Assembly: GCF_014203555.1 (NCBI RefSeq)
Contig: NZ_JACHJH010000005.1
Location: 164,225 to 228,224 of the forward strand
DNA length: 64,000 nt
Direction of reading: 5' to 3'
Origin: Streptomyces olivoverticillatus
Lineage (GTDB): Bacteria > Actinomycetota > Actinomycetes > Streptomycetales > Streptomycetaceae
Shown here piece after piece: positions 33,509 to 41,212 of the stretch. Every line of letters begins with the position of its first letter. Within the stretch, counting starts at the first letter, position 1. Made by a program: the position numbers and the translations under genes. The notes beneath the pieces were generated by a model. It was not told the DNA's origin, did no database searches, and saw nothing but the letters and a program-made list of their open reading frames with translations.

Positions 33509-34420
33509 ATGATCGAGGCTCGTCATCTCAGGGTGCTGCGCGCCGTGGCCACCACCGGTTCGTTCTCCGCCGCCGCGCGTGAGCTGGGCTGCACCCAGCC
33601 CGCCGTCAGCCAGCAGATGAAGGCCCTGGAGCAGTCGACGGGCACCCCGCTGCTGATCCGCACGGGCCGCGAGATGCGGCTGACCGAGGCGGGCGAGGCG
33701 CTCGTGCGGCACGCCTCGGGCATCCTGGCCGGGCTGACCGCGGCCGAGGAGGAGATCGCGGCGATCGCCGGGCTGCGGGCCGGGCGGGTGCGGCTGGTGT
33801 CCTTCCCCAGCGGTAGCTCGACGCTGGTGCCGGGCGCGCTCGCCGAGATGCGCGCGGCGCATCCGGGCACGAGGGTCTCGCTGGTCGAGGCCGAGCCGCC
33901 ACGCTCGGTGGAGATGCTGCGCGAGGGCGAGTGCGAGATCGCGCTGGCCTTCCGCTACCCCGACGTGCGCGGCGCCGACCCGTCCGCGGGTGCGGAGTGG
34001 GACGACCTGGTCGTACGGCCGCTGCTCACCGACCGCCTCATCGGCGTGGTGCCGGAGGGGCACCGGCTGGCCGGGGCGGAGCGGATCGGGATAAGCGAGC
34101 TGGAGCGGGAGCCGTGGATCGCGGGCTGCCCGCGGTGCCGCCGGCATCTGGTGGAGGTGTGCGAGAGCGCCGGGTTCACGCCTCGGATCGACTTCGCGAC
34201 GGACGACTACCCGGCGGTCTTCGGGCTGGTCGGGGCCGGGCTCGGGGTGGCCGTGATGCCCGAGCTGGCGCTGGAGTCGGTGCGGCCCAAGGGAGCGCGG
34301 ACGGTGCCGGTGGAGCCGGTGGTGCACCGCGAGATCGTCGCACTCACCCTGCCGGACCTGGCCAGGGTGCCCGCCGTCGGGGCCATGCTCGACAAGCTGG
34401 CGGAGGCCGCACAGCGCTGA
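33509..34420 (+). CDS. LysR-family transcriptional regulator
   Basis: 303 aa from ATG 33509 (MIEARHLRVLRAVATTGSF). The winged HTH is at residues ~3-60 (SAAARELGCTQPAVSQQMKALE), then a linker helix and a periplasmic-binding-like effector domain (LVSFPSGSSTLVPGAL, GLVGAGLGVAVMPELAL). The effector is unknown. It may control the divergent MOSC-SDR operon, as LysR regulators usually do. The gene has no clear ribosome site; a leaderless or near-leaderless transcript is possible. Confidence 0.93.
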   Translation: MIEARHLRVLRAVATTGSFSAAARELGCTQPAVSQQMKALEQSTGTPLLIRTGREMRLTEAGEALVRHASGILAGLTAAEEEIAAIAGLRAGRVRLVSFPSGSSTLVPGALAEMRAAHPGTRVSLVEAEPPRSVEMLREGECEIALAFRYPDVRGADPSAGAEWDDLVVRPLLTDRLIGVVPEGHRLAGAERIGISELEREPWIAGCPRCRRHLVEVCESAGFTPRIDFATDDYPAVFGLVGAGLGVAVMPELALESVRPKGARTVPVEPVVHREIVALTLPDLARVPAVGAMLDKLAEAAQR

Positions 34421-34438
34421 GGCGGCGGCCGTTCGAAA

Positions 34439-34474
34439 CGTTTCTGCGTACGTTTCCGCGTACGTGTCCGGGTG
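34439..34474 (+). repeat. 12-bp imperfect tandem repeat after the LysR gene
   Basis: Units cgtttctgcgta (34439-34450) and cgtttccgcgta (34451-34462), then a degenerate third (34463-34474). They lie in the convergent gap between the LysR and whiD stops. Purpose unknown. Confidence 0.65.
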
Positions 34475-34514
34475 AAGCGGGGCAGGTGCCGTCAGGGAAG
34501 TGCCGCCACCCCGC

Positions 34515-34874
34515 TCATGGCACCGGCGCGCGCGCCGTGTTGGGGCTTGTGTCGGGGCTCGGGCCCGCGCCCGTGCCGTTCGCGGCGATGGAGCGGTGCC
34601 GCGCGCGCCCCATAAGCTCCTCGCGCTCGTCCTCGGTGAGGCCGCCCCACACTCCGTAGGGCTCCCGTACGGCCAGCGCGTGCGCCGCGCATTCCGCGCG
34701 TACAGGGCAGCGCATGCACACTTCCTTCGCGGACGTCTCGCGCGCGCTGCGCGCGGCGCCCCGTTCGCCCTCGGGGTGGAAGAAGAGCGAGCTGTCGACC
34801 CCGCGGCAGGCCGCGAGCAGCTGCCAATCCCACAGGTCGGCGTTGGGACCGGGAAGGCGGGAGAAATCTGCCAT
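34515..34874 (-). CDS. whiD: WhiB-family developmental regulator WhiD
   Basis: 119 aa. The four cluster-ligand cysteines are Cys23, Cys53, Cys56 and Cys62 (CMRCPVRAEC), the Wbl pattern for a [4Fe-4S] cluster, followed by the GVWGGLTEDE turn that contacts region 4 of the principal sigma factor. The basic tail RGARHRS-like GRARHRSIAANG would touch DNA. The position beside bldM matches whiD in S. coelicolor (SCO4767, from memory), which is required for late spore maturation. AGGGGA precedes the ATG. It is divergent from bldM with 442 bp between starts. Confidence 0.92.
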   Translation of the reverse strand: MADFSRLPGPNADLWDWQLLAACRGVDSSLFFHPEGERGAARSARETSAKEVCMRCPVRAECAAHALAVREPYGVWGGLTEDEREELMGRARHRSIAANGTGAGPSPDTSPNTARAPVP

Positions 34875-34903
34875 TGCTTATCCCCTCGAAACGATCTGCC
34901 GAA

Positions 34904-34940
34904 GTGATCCGGGTGATCCGGGTGGTCCGAAGTGATCCGA
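34904..34940 (-). repeat. 9-bp direct repeats in the whiD upstream region
   Basis: gtgatccgg at 34904-34912 and 34913-34921, gtggtccga at 34922-34930 and gtgatccga at 34932-34940. They lie 30-66 bp upstream of the whiD ATG, where a regulator or the 5' leader could use them. Confidence 0.7.
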
Positions 34941-35156
34941 TGCAGGTACCCAAGCCGCAGGCGCTCATCCATGACCGTCTGAGCAGATGAAAATATGACT
35001 CATTGCGAATCTAGCCACAGACACCAGCAAATGGGAAGAAAAACAGGTCCGAGTGGGCAAATGGGGCATAGCTTGAGTTGAAGGGCGGGCGCCCCCCGTG
35101 CGCCCTGCTCCGTATCCGCACCCTCACGTAGAGTGCCGAACGTGGTCGACCGAACC

Positions 35157-35184
35157 CGTAACTCTTTCGGGTGACCGTCGTTGA
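35157..35184 (+). promoter_or_regulatory. Sigma-BldN-type promoter of bldM
   Basis: CGTAAC (35157-35162), exactly 16 bp, CGTTGA (35179-35184) equals the consensus I recall for sigma-BldN. bldM is a known BldN target in S. coelicolor and S. venezuelae. The leader would be about 125 nt. Confidence 0.85.
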
Positions 35185-35316
35185 GAGTGCGGAGGCGGTT
35201 GACGGATTAATCAGCCGGGCGCAAGGCAGGCGGCCGGGCCCCGTCAACCGCACAGGTGACGATCAATACAGCCTCTGGAGGCTCAAGGTGACGCGCATCA
35301 GCTGCGGAGGACGGCC

Positions 35317-35928
35317 ATGACATCCGTCCTCGTCTGCGACGACTCCCCGCTTGCCCGAGAAGCGCTCCGTCGCGCGGTGGCGACCGTGCCCGGCGTCGAG
35401 CGCGTGACGACGGCGGCCAACGGCGAGGAAGTCCTCCGCCGCTGGGGCGCCGATCGTTCGGACCTCATTCTGATGGACGTACGCATGCCCGGACTCGGGG
35501 GTGTGGAGACCGTCCGCCGGCTGCTCTCCGCCGACCCCGGCGCCCGGATCATCATGCTGACGGTGGCCGAGGACCTGGACGGGGTCGCGCTCGCGGTCGC
35601 CGCCGGGGCGCGCGGCTATCTGCACAAGGACGCCTCGCGCGCCGAGCTGCGCGCGACCGTCACGCAGGCGCTCGCCGACCCCACCTGGCGGCTCGCCCCG
35701 CGGCGGCTGCGCTCGGCCGAGATGGGCGCTGCGCCCACCCTCACCGCGCGCGAGATCCAGGTGCTCGAAGGCATGAGCCATGGACGGTCCAACGCCGAGA
35801 TCGGCCGCGAGCTCTTCCTCTCCGAGGACACCGTCAAGACCCACGCGCGACGGCTGTTCAAGAAGCTGGGCGCCTCGGACCGGGCGCACGCGGTGGCGCT
35901 CGGCTTTCGCTGGGGGCTGGTGCGCTAG
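35317..35928 (+). CDS. bldM: Developmental response regulator BldM
   Basis: 203 aa. A receiver domain at ~1-120 (VLVCDDSPLAREAL) with Asp54 in ILMDVRMPGLGG, and a NarL/LuxR-type HTH at ~140-200 (LTAREIQVLEGMSHGRSNAEI and SEDTVKTHARRLFKKL). Length and Asp54 agree with BldM, an orphan regulator that controls aerial growth and, with WhiI, sporulation genes. The canonical receiver Lys region reads GYLHKDASR. GGAGGA precedes the ATG. The promoter upstream matches sigma-BldN, fitting the known cascade. Confidence 0.93.
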   Translation: MTSVLVCDDSPLAREALRRAVATVPGVERVTTAANGEEVLRRWGADRSDLILMDVRMPGLGGVETVRRLLSADPGARIIMLTVAEDLDGVALAVAAGARGYLHKDASRAELRATVTQALADPTWRLAPRRLRSAEMGAAPTLTAREIQVLEGMSHGRSNAEIGRELFLSEDTVKTHARRLFKKLGASDRAHAVALGFRWGLVR

Positions 35929-35946
35929 GCGCGGTGTGGCGCGCAG

Positions 35947-36005
35947 CGTCGTGAGGTCGCGGTGCGCGCCACCCGGCGGGTGGTGCCTGCCGCGACCTCA
36001 CGACG
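35947..36005. terminator. Large palindrome between bldM and shbA
   Basis: A perfect 16-bp inverted repeat, CGTCGTGAGGTCGCGG (35947-35962) with its complement at 35990-36005, contains a second repeat CCACCC-ggc-GGGTGG in the loop. It begins 18 bp after the bldM stop. A terminator is most likely; a protein-binding or structural role is possible. Confidence 0.75.
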
Positions 36006-36206
36006 TCGGCGTCCGACGCCGAAACTCCGAGGGATGCCGCATCCTTGGAGTGTGACTCCTCCCCGGCAGGAGCCGAGGCTTTGCACTCGGCCCCAAGAGA
36101 CCTCATGACGGACAAGCCCTGCCCGCCGCCGTACGGCACGGGCGCAAGCTACCGGTGGAGTCGTGAGTGCAGGGGCGGGCATACCCGAAAGGGGGAGGCG
36201 CTAGAC

Positions 36207-36872
36207 GTGAGTGCGACGACACCGACGCGTAACGGTTCGATGCACAACCACGAGGGTGGTGCCACGGAAGGTTCCACACCGAGGCACCATGGACCGATGC
36301 GCGACGACGACACGACAGCCATTGGCGCGCTCGTCGCCCGCGCGGTCGAGGGCGACCGGCAGGCCACCCACGACCTGCTCGCCCTCGTGCACCCTCTTGC
36401 GCTGCGCTACTGCCGCACCAGGCTGTCGCGGCTGCCGGGCGATGCCCGGCACTTCGTGGACGACCTGGCGCAGGAGGTCTGTCTCGCGGTGCTGTGCGCC
36501 CTGCCGCGCTACCGCGACACCGGGCGGCCCTTCGAGGCCTTCGTCGTGGCCATCGCCGCGCACAAGGTCGCCGACCTCCAGCGGGCCGCCATGCGCCATC
36601 CCGGCAGTACGGCCGTGCCCTCCGACGAGATGCCGGAGCAGCCGGACGACTCCCTCGGCCCCGAGGAGCGGGCGCTGCTGAGCAGCGACGCGGAGTGGGC
36701 CAAGAAGCTCCTCGCCAACCTTCCGGAGAATCAGCGCGAGCTGGTTCTGCTGAGGGTCGCCGTGGGGCTCACGGCCGAGGAGACCGGGCAGATGCTGGGC
36801 ATGTCGCCGGGCGCCGTACGGGTCGCCCAGCACCGTGCCCTCAGCAGGCTCCGGGCCCTCGCCGAACAGTGA
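36207..36872 (+). CDS. shbA: ECF sigma factor ShbA (driver of hrdB transcription)
   Basis: 221 aa from the GTG at 36207, which has GGGGGAGG eleven bases upstream; an ATG at 36297 would give 191 aa. Region 2 spans ~50-115 (HFVDDLAQEVCLAVLCALPRY), region 4 ~165-220 (LPENQRELVLLRVAVGLTAEE, MLGMSPGAVRVAQHRALSRL). The first 30 residues are poorly ordered. Position between bldM and guaB matches the sigma factor named ShbA in S. griseus, reported to transcribe the principal sigma gene hrdB. Upstream 36020-36100 holds several small hairpins. Confidence 0.88.
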   Translation: MSATTPTRNGSMHNHEGGATEGSTPRHHGPMRDDDTTAIGALVARAVEGDRQATHDLLALVHPLALRYCRTRLSRLPGDARHFVDDLAQEVCLAVLCALPRYRDTGRPFEAFVVAIAAHKVADLQRAAMRHPGSTAVPSDEMPEQPDDSLGPEERALLSSDAEWAKKLLANLPENQRELVLLRVAVGLTAEETGQMLGMSPGAVRVAQHRALSRLRALAEQ

Positions 36873-37005
36873 ACGATCAGCCGACCGCGAGGCCTCTCGT
36901 GCGAATCTCCAAGTGACGAGTGACTCAGCCGTCGTGGAATGGGACACCCCCGGCGGCCGTTAGCATGGGAGTCCTCGCCGAGGCAAGACCATTTGGGAAG
37001 GTGTC

Positions 37006-38508
37006 ATGACTGACAACGTCGACGGAATGCCCGGGAAATTCGCGATGCTCGGTCTGACATACGACGACGTCCTGCTGCTGCCGGGCGCCTCAGAGGTCCT
37101 GCCGAACGCCGTGGACACCTCCTCCCGGATCTCGCGGAACGTACGGGTCAACATCCCGCTGCTGTCCGCTGCGATGGACAAGGTGACCGAGGCGCGGATG
37201 GCCATCGCCATGGCGCGCCAGGGCGGTGCGGGCGTGCTGCACCGCAACCTCTCCATCGAGGACCAGGCCAACCAGGTCGACCTGGTCAAGCGCTCGGAGT
37301 CCGGCATGGTCTCCGACCCGATCACGGTCCGCCCGGACGCCACGCTGGCCGAGGCGGACGCGCTGTGCGCCAAGTTCCGCATCAGCGGTGTGCCGGTGAC
37401 CGACCCCGCGGGCAAGCTGCTGGGCATCGTCACCAACCGCGACATGGCCTTCGAGATGGACCGCGGCCGCCAGGTGCGCGAGGTCATGACGCCGATGCCG
37501 CTGGTGACGGGCAAGGTCGGCATCTCCGGCGAGGACGCCATCGAGCTGCTCCGCCGCCACAAGATCGAGAAGCTGCCGCTGGTGGACGACGCCGGTGTGC
37601 TCAAGGGCCTCATCACGGTCAAGGACTTCGTCAAGGCCGAGAAGTACCCGAACGCCGCGAAGGACTCCGAGGGCCGGCTGGTCGTCGGTGCCGCGGTCGG
37701 CGTGGGCGACGAGGCCTACGAGCGGGCCCAGGCGCTCGTCGAGGCCGGTGCCGACTTCCTGGTCATCGACAGCGCCCACGGCCACAGCCGCGGCATCCTC
37801 GACATGATCGCCAAGGTCAAGTCCAACATCGACGTCGACGTGGTCGGCGGCAACGTCGCCACCCGTGACGGCGCCCAGGCCCTGATCGACGCCGGCGTGG
37901 ACGGCGTCAAGGTCGGTGTCGGCCCGGGCTCCATCTGCACCACCCGAGTGGTCGCCGGCATCGGCGTCCCGCAGGTCACCGCCATCTACGAGGCCGCGCA
38001 GGCCTGCCACGCGGCGGGCGTCCCGCTGATCGGCGACGGCGGCCTGCAGTACTCGGGCGACATCGCCAAGGCGATCGCGGCCGGTGCCGACACGGTGATG
38101 CTCGGCTCGCTGCTGGCGGGCTGCGAGGAGTCGCCGGGCGAGATGGTCTTCATCAACGGCAAGCAGTTCAAGTCCTACCGGGGCATGGGCTCGCTGGGCG
38201 CGATGCAGTCGCGCGGCCAGGCCCGCTCGTACTCCAAGGACCGCTACTTCCAGGACAACGTCCTCTCCGAGGACAAGCTCGTGCCCGAGGGCATCGAGGG
38301 CCAGGTGCCCTACCGCGGCCCGCTCGCCTCGGTCGCGCACCAGCTCATCGGCGGTCTGCGGGCCTCCATGGGCTACGTCGGCTCGGCGAACGTCCAGGAG
38401 CTCAAGGACAAGGGCACCTTCGTCCGCATCACCGCTGCGGGCCTCAAGGAGAGCCACCCGCACGACATCCAGATGACGACCGAGGCGCCGAACTACTCGC
38501 GGCGCTGA
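37006..38508 (+). CDS. guaB: IMP dehydrogenase
   Basis: 500 aa. Oxidises IMP to XMP with NAD, the rate-limiting step of GMP synthesis. The barrel starts LTYDDVLLLPGASEVLP; two CBS domains lie at ~100-215 (VREVMTPMPLVTG, LITVKDFVKAEKYP). The catalytic loop GVGPGSICTTRVVAG has the active Cys near 310, and the mobile flap has the Arg-Tyr of KLVPEGIEGQVPYRG. GGAAGG precedes the ATG. The last 39 bp are duplicated downstream at 38559-38597. Confidence 0.98.
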   Translation: MTDNVDGMPGKFAMLGLTYDDVLLLPGASEVLPNAVDTSSRISRNVRVNIPLLSAAMDKVTEARMAIAMARQGGAGVLHRNLSIEDQANQVDLVKRSESGMVSDPITVRPDATLAEADALCAKFRISGVPVTDPAGKLLGIVTNRDMAFEMDRGRQVREVMTPMPLVTGKVGISGEDAIELLRRHKIEKLPLVDDAGVLKGLITVKDFVKAEKYPNAAKDSEGRLVVGAAVGVGDEAYERAQALVEAGADFLVIDSAHGHSRGILDMIAKVKSNIDVDVVGGNVATRDGAQALIDAGVDGVKVGVGPGSICTTRVVAGIGVPQVTAIYEAAQACHAAGVPLIGDGGLQYSGDIAKAIAAGADTVMLGSLLAGCEESPGEMVFINGKQFKSYRGMGSLGAMQSRGQARSYSKDRYFQDNVLSEDKLVPEGIEGQVPYRGPLASVAHQLIGGLRASMGYVGSANVQELKDKGTFVRITAAGLKESHPHDIQMTTEAPNYSRR

Positions 38509-38597
38509 GGCCGGGTCTCCGGCCGGGGGTCCGGGGGTCGTCCCCCGGGTGGGGCTGTCAGATGACGACCGAGGCGCCGAACTGCTCGCGCCGCTGA
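38470..38597 (+). repeat. Direct duplication of the guaB 3' end around the same palindromic module
   Basis: Copy A (38470-38508) and copy B (38559-38597) are 37/39 identical at an offset of 89 bp; both end in TGA. The spacer (38509-38558) contains 19 bp + 3 bp + 9 bp (38519-38549) identical, apart from the 3 central bases, to the module at 4584-4614. Of the two mismatches one is synonymous in the gene frame (CGG to CGC) and one changes Tyr to Cys. Confidence 0.92.
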
Positions 38598-38611
38598 TTG
38601 TCGGAATCCAC

Positions 38612-38651
38612 AACCGCCGGGCGGGCTGATCATTCAGCCCGCCCGGCGGTT
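38612..38651 (+). terminator. Terminator downstream of guaB
   Basis: An 18-bp perfect stem (38612-38629 with 38634-38651, AACCGCCGGGCGGGCTGA) with a TCAT loop and a few T after it. It lies beyond the duplicated guaB end. Confidence 0.92.
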
Positions 38652-38757
38652 TGCGGTCCGGGGGTGCAGGGCCAGGGTGCGGATCCGCCCGCCGCCGAAC
38701 CGCACGGCGTCGGGGATACTGGGATGCGGCAGACGTGCAGAAGGAAAGGCCACACAC

Positions 38758-39885
38758 GTGACTGAGATCGAGATCGGGCGCGGCAAGCGCGGCCGCCGGG
38801 CGTACGCATTCGACGACATTGCGGTCGTCCCGAGTCGCCGTACCCGCGACCCGAAGGAGGTCTCGATCGCCTGGCAGATCGACGCCTACCGCTTTGAGCT
38901 GCCGTTCCTGGCCGCCCCCATGGACTCGGTCGTCTCGCCCGAGACCGCCATCCGCATCGGCGAGCTGGGCGGCCTCGGCGTGCTCAACCTTGAGGGCCTG
39001 TGGACCCGCTACGAGGACCCCGAGCCGCTGCTGGCCGAGATCGCCGAGCTCGACGAGCACGCGGCCACCAAGCGCATGCAGGAGATCTACGCCGCTCCCA
39101 TCAAGGAGGAGCTGATCGGCCAGCGCATCAAGGAGGTCCGCGACTCCGGTGTCGTGACCGCCGCCGCGCTCTCGCCGCAGCGCACCGCGCAGTTCTCCAA
39201 GGCCGTCGTCGACGCGGGCGTGGACATCTTCGTCATCCGCGGCACGACCGTCTCCGCCGAGCACGTCTCGGGCGCCGCCGAGCCGCTGAACCTCAAGCAG
39301 TTCATCTACGAGCTCGACGTCCCGGTCATCGTGGGCGGCTGCGCCACCTACACCGCGGCCCTGCACCTGATGCGCACGGGCGCGGCCGGCGTCCTCGTCG
39401 GCTTCGGCGGCGGTGCCGCGCACACCACCCGCAACGTCCTGGGCATCCAGGTCCCGATGGCGACCGCCGTCGCCGACGTGGCCGCCGCCCGCCGCGACTA
39501 CATGGACGAGTCCGGCGGCCGCTACGTCCACGTCATCGCCGACGGCGGCGTGGGCTGGTCCGGCGACCTGCCGAAGGCCATCGCCTGCGGTGCCGACGCC
39601 GTGATGATGGGCTCCCCGCTGGCCCGCGCCACGGACGCCCCGGGCCGCGGTCACCACTGGGGCATGGAGGCCGTCCACGAGGACGTGCCGCGCGGCAAGC
39701 GCATGAACCTGGGCGCGGTCGGCACGACCGAGGAGATCCTGCTCGGCCCCTCGCACACCCCGGACGGTTCGATGAACTTCTTCGGCGCCCTGCGCCGGGC
39801 GATGGCGACCACGGGCTACAGCGAGCTCAAGGAGTTCCAGCGCGTCGAGGTGACGGTCGCCCCGTCGCAGCACGACAATCGCTGA
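38758..39885 (+). CDS. guaB3: IMP dehydrogenase-related protein GuaB3, lacking CBS domains and the catalytic Cys
   Basis: 375 aa from the GTG at 38758. The barrel is IMPDH-like (FDDIAVVPSRRTRDPKEVS, AAPMDSVVSPETAIRIGELGG, VIADGGVGWSGDLPKAIACG) but there are no CBS domains. At the position of guaB GPGSICTTR it reads GGGAAHTTR, so the nucleophile Cys is His. guaB next to a guaB3 paralogue is the usual actinobacterial order (as guaB2-guaB3 of mycobacteria). Its true reaction in Streptomyces is, to my knowledge, not settled. It has its own upstream gap of 160 bp after the terminator. Confidence 0.9.
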   Translation: MTEIEIGRGKRGRRAYAFDDIAVVPSRRTRDPKEVSIAWQIDAYRFELPFLAAPMDSVVSPETAIRIGELGGLGVLNLEGLWTRYEDPEPLLAEIAELDEHAATKRMQEIYAAPIKEELIGQRIKEVRDSGVVTAAALSPQRTAQFSKAVVDAGVDIFVIRGTTVSAEHVSGAAEPLNLKQFIYELDVPVIVGGCATYTAALHLMRTGAAGVLVGFGGGAAHTTRNVLGIQVPMATAVADVAAARRDYMDESGGRYVHVIADGGVGWSGDLPKAIACGADAVMMGSPLARATDAPGRGHHWGMEAVHEDVPRGKRMNLGAVGTTEEILLGPSHTPDGSMNFFGALRRAMATTGYSELKEFQRVEVTVAPSQHDNR

Positions 39886-39899
39886 CGCTTCGTCTTCTT

Positions 39900-39933
39900 G
39901 AAGGCCCGGTCCGCTTCGGCGGGCCGGGCCTTC
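39900..39933 (+). terminator. Terminator of guaB3
   Basis: GAAGGCCCGG pairs with CCGGGCCTTC, continued by CCGC-TTCG-GCGG at the tip. No T-run. Confidence 0.88.
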
Positions 39934-40017
39934 GGGCTCTCCGCCCGCCCGCTGCCCGCCTGCCGTTTCGCCGTTAGCTCCGTATAAGCATTCGATCATA
40001 GGGAATACTGGCGACTT

Positions 40018-41166
40018 ATGGCGCAAAGCAAGTCGTTCAGCGGCAGGGACATGGGCATCGACCTCGGCACCGCGAACACGCTGGTGTACGTGCGGGGGAA
40101 GGGGGTGGTGCTCAACGAGCCCTCGGTCGTCGCGGTCAACGCCGAGGACGGCAGCGTGCTGTCGGTCGGCTCGGAGGCCAAGGAGACCATCGGCCGCACT
40201 CCGTCGAACATCGTCGCCATCCGTCCGCTGCGCGACGGCGTCATCGCCGACTTCGAGATAGCCGAGCGGATGCTGCGGCACTTCATCAAGAAGGTCGTGG
40301 GCAACCGCCGCTTCACCCGGCCGCGCGTCGTGGTGTGCGTGCCCTCGGGCATCACCGGCGTCGAGCGGCGCGCGGTCATCGAGGCCGCGGCCCAGGCCGG
40401 GGCGCGGCAGGTGCACCTGGTCGAGGAGCCGATGGCGGCGGCGATCGGCGCGGGACTGCCGGTCAGCGAGCCGACCGGCTGCATGGTCGTCGACGTCGGC
40501 GGCGGTACCACCGAGGTCGCCGTGATCTCGCTGGGCGGCATCGTCACCGCGCGCTCGGTGCGGACGGCGGGCGACGCGATGGACGCGGCGATCATCTCCT
40601 ACGTGAAGAAGGAGTACGCCCTGGCCATCGGCGAACGGACCGCCGAGGCGCTCAAGATGAGCATCGGCTCCGCCTCGCCCACCGGCTTCGGCTACTCGTC
40701 GGAGGCCGGGCTCGCGGCCCTCGCCCGGCAGGTGGCCAAGGCCGGCGACGAGGCGGGCGGCGACCCGGAGGAGACCCAGGGCCTGCGGCCCGGGGACCGC
40801 TTCACCATCCGCGGCCGGGACCAGGTCAGCGGCCTGCCCAAGACGCTGGAGCTGACGGCCGACGAGATCCGGCACGCGCTGTCCGAGCCGGTGGACGCCA
40901 TCGTCATGGCCGTCCGCCAGACCCTGGACGAGACCCCGCCGGAGCTGGCCGGCGACATCATGGACCGCGGCGTCGTCCTCACCGGCGGCGGCGCGCTGCT
41001 GCGCGGCCTGGACGTGCGGCTGAGCTCGGAGCTCGACATCCCCGTGATCGTCGCGGACGACCCGCTGGACTGCGTGGCGATCGGCACCGGCCGCTGCGTG
41101 GAGGACTTCGCGGCGCTGCGGACGGTCCTGGACGCCCAGCCGCGCCTGCTGGCGGGACGGCTGTAG
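40018..41166 (+). CDS. MreB/Mbl-family actin-like protein
   Basis: 382 aa. Actin-fold ATPase: MGIDLGTANTLVYVRGKGVVLNEPS (phosphate 1), MVVDVGGGTTEVAVISLGG (phosphate 2), VVLTGGGALLRGLDVRLS (adenosine). Compared with MreB it has an insertion of ~35 residues after GSASP (SSEAGLAALARQVAKAGDEA). Streptomyces carry MreB and Mbl-like paralogues for spore wall synthesis; which one this is cannot be fixed, so no symbol is given. No ribosome site precedes the ATG, and AATACT lies 9 bp upstream, so the message may be leaderless. Confidence 0.9.
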   Translation: MAQSKSFSGRDMGIDLGTANTLVYVRGKGVVLNEPSVVAVNAEDGSVLSVGSEAKETIGRTPSNIVAIRPLRDGVIADFEIAERMLRHFIKKVVGNRRFTRPRVVVCVPSGITGVERRAVIEAAAQAGARQVHLVEEPMAAAIGAGLPVSEPTGCMVVDVGGGTTEVAVISLGGIVTARSVRTAGDAMDAAIISYVKKEYALAIGERTAEALKMSIGSASPTGFGYSSEAGLAALARQVAKAGDEAGGDPEETQGLRPGDRFTIRGRDQVSGLPKTLELTADEIRHALSEPVDAIVMAVRQTLDETPPELAGDIMDRGVVLTGGGALLRGLDVRLSSELDIPVIVADDPLDCVAIGTGRCVEDFAALRTVLDAQPRLLAGRL

Positions 41167-41212
41167 GCGGCGGTTGCAGGGAGGGCGGGGGCGGATACGG
41201 CAGGGCTGTGCC

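Larger units (their letters stand above)
34875..35316. promoter_or_regulatory. Shared whiD-bldM intergenic region
   Basis: 442 bp without a gene. It holds the 9-bp repeats near whiD, an AT-richer stretch at about 34980-35070 and the bldM promoter at 35157-35184. The whiD promoter should also lie here, but I could not place it with confidence. Confidence 0.7.
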
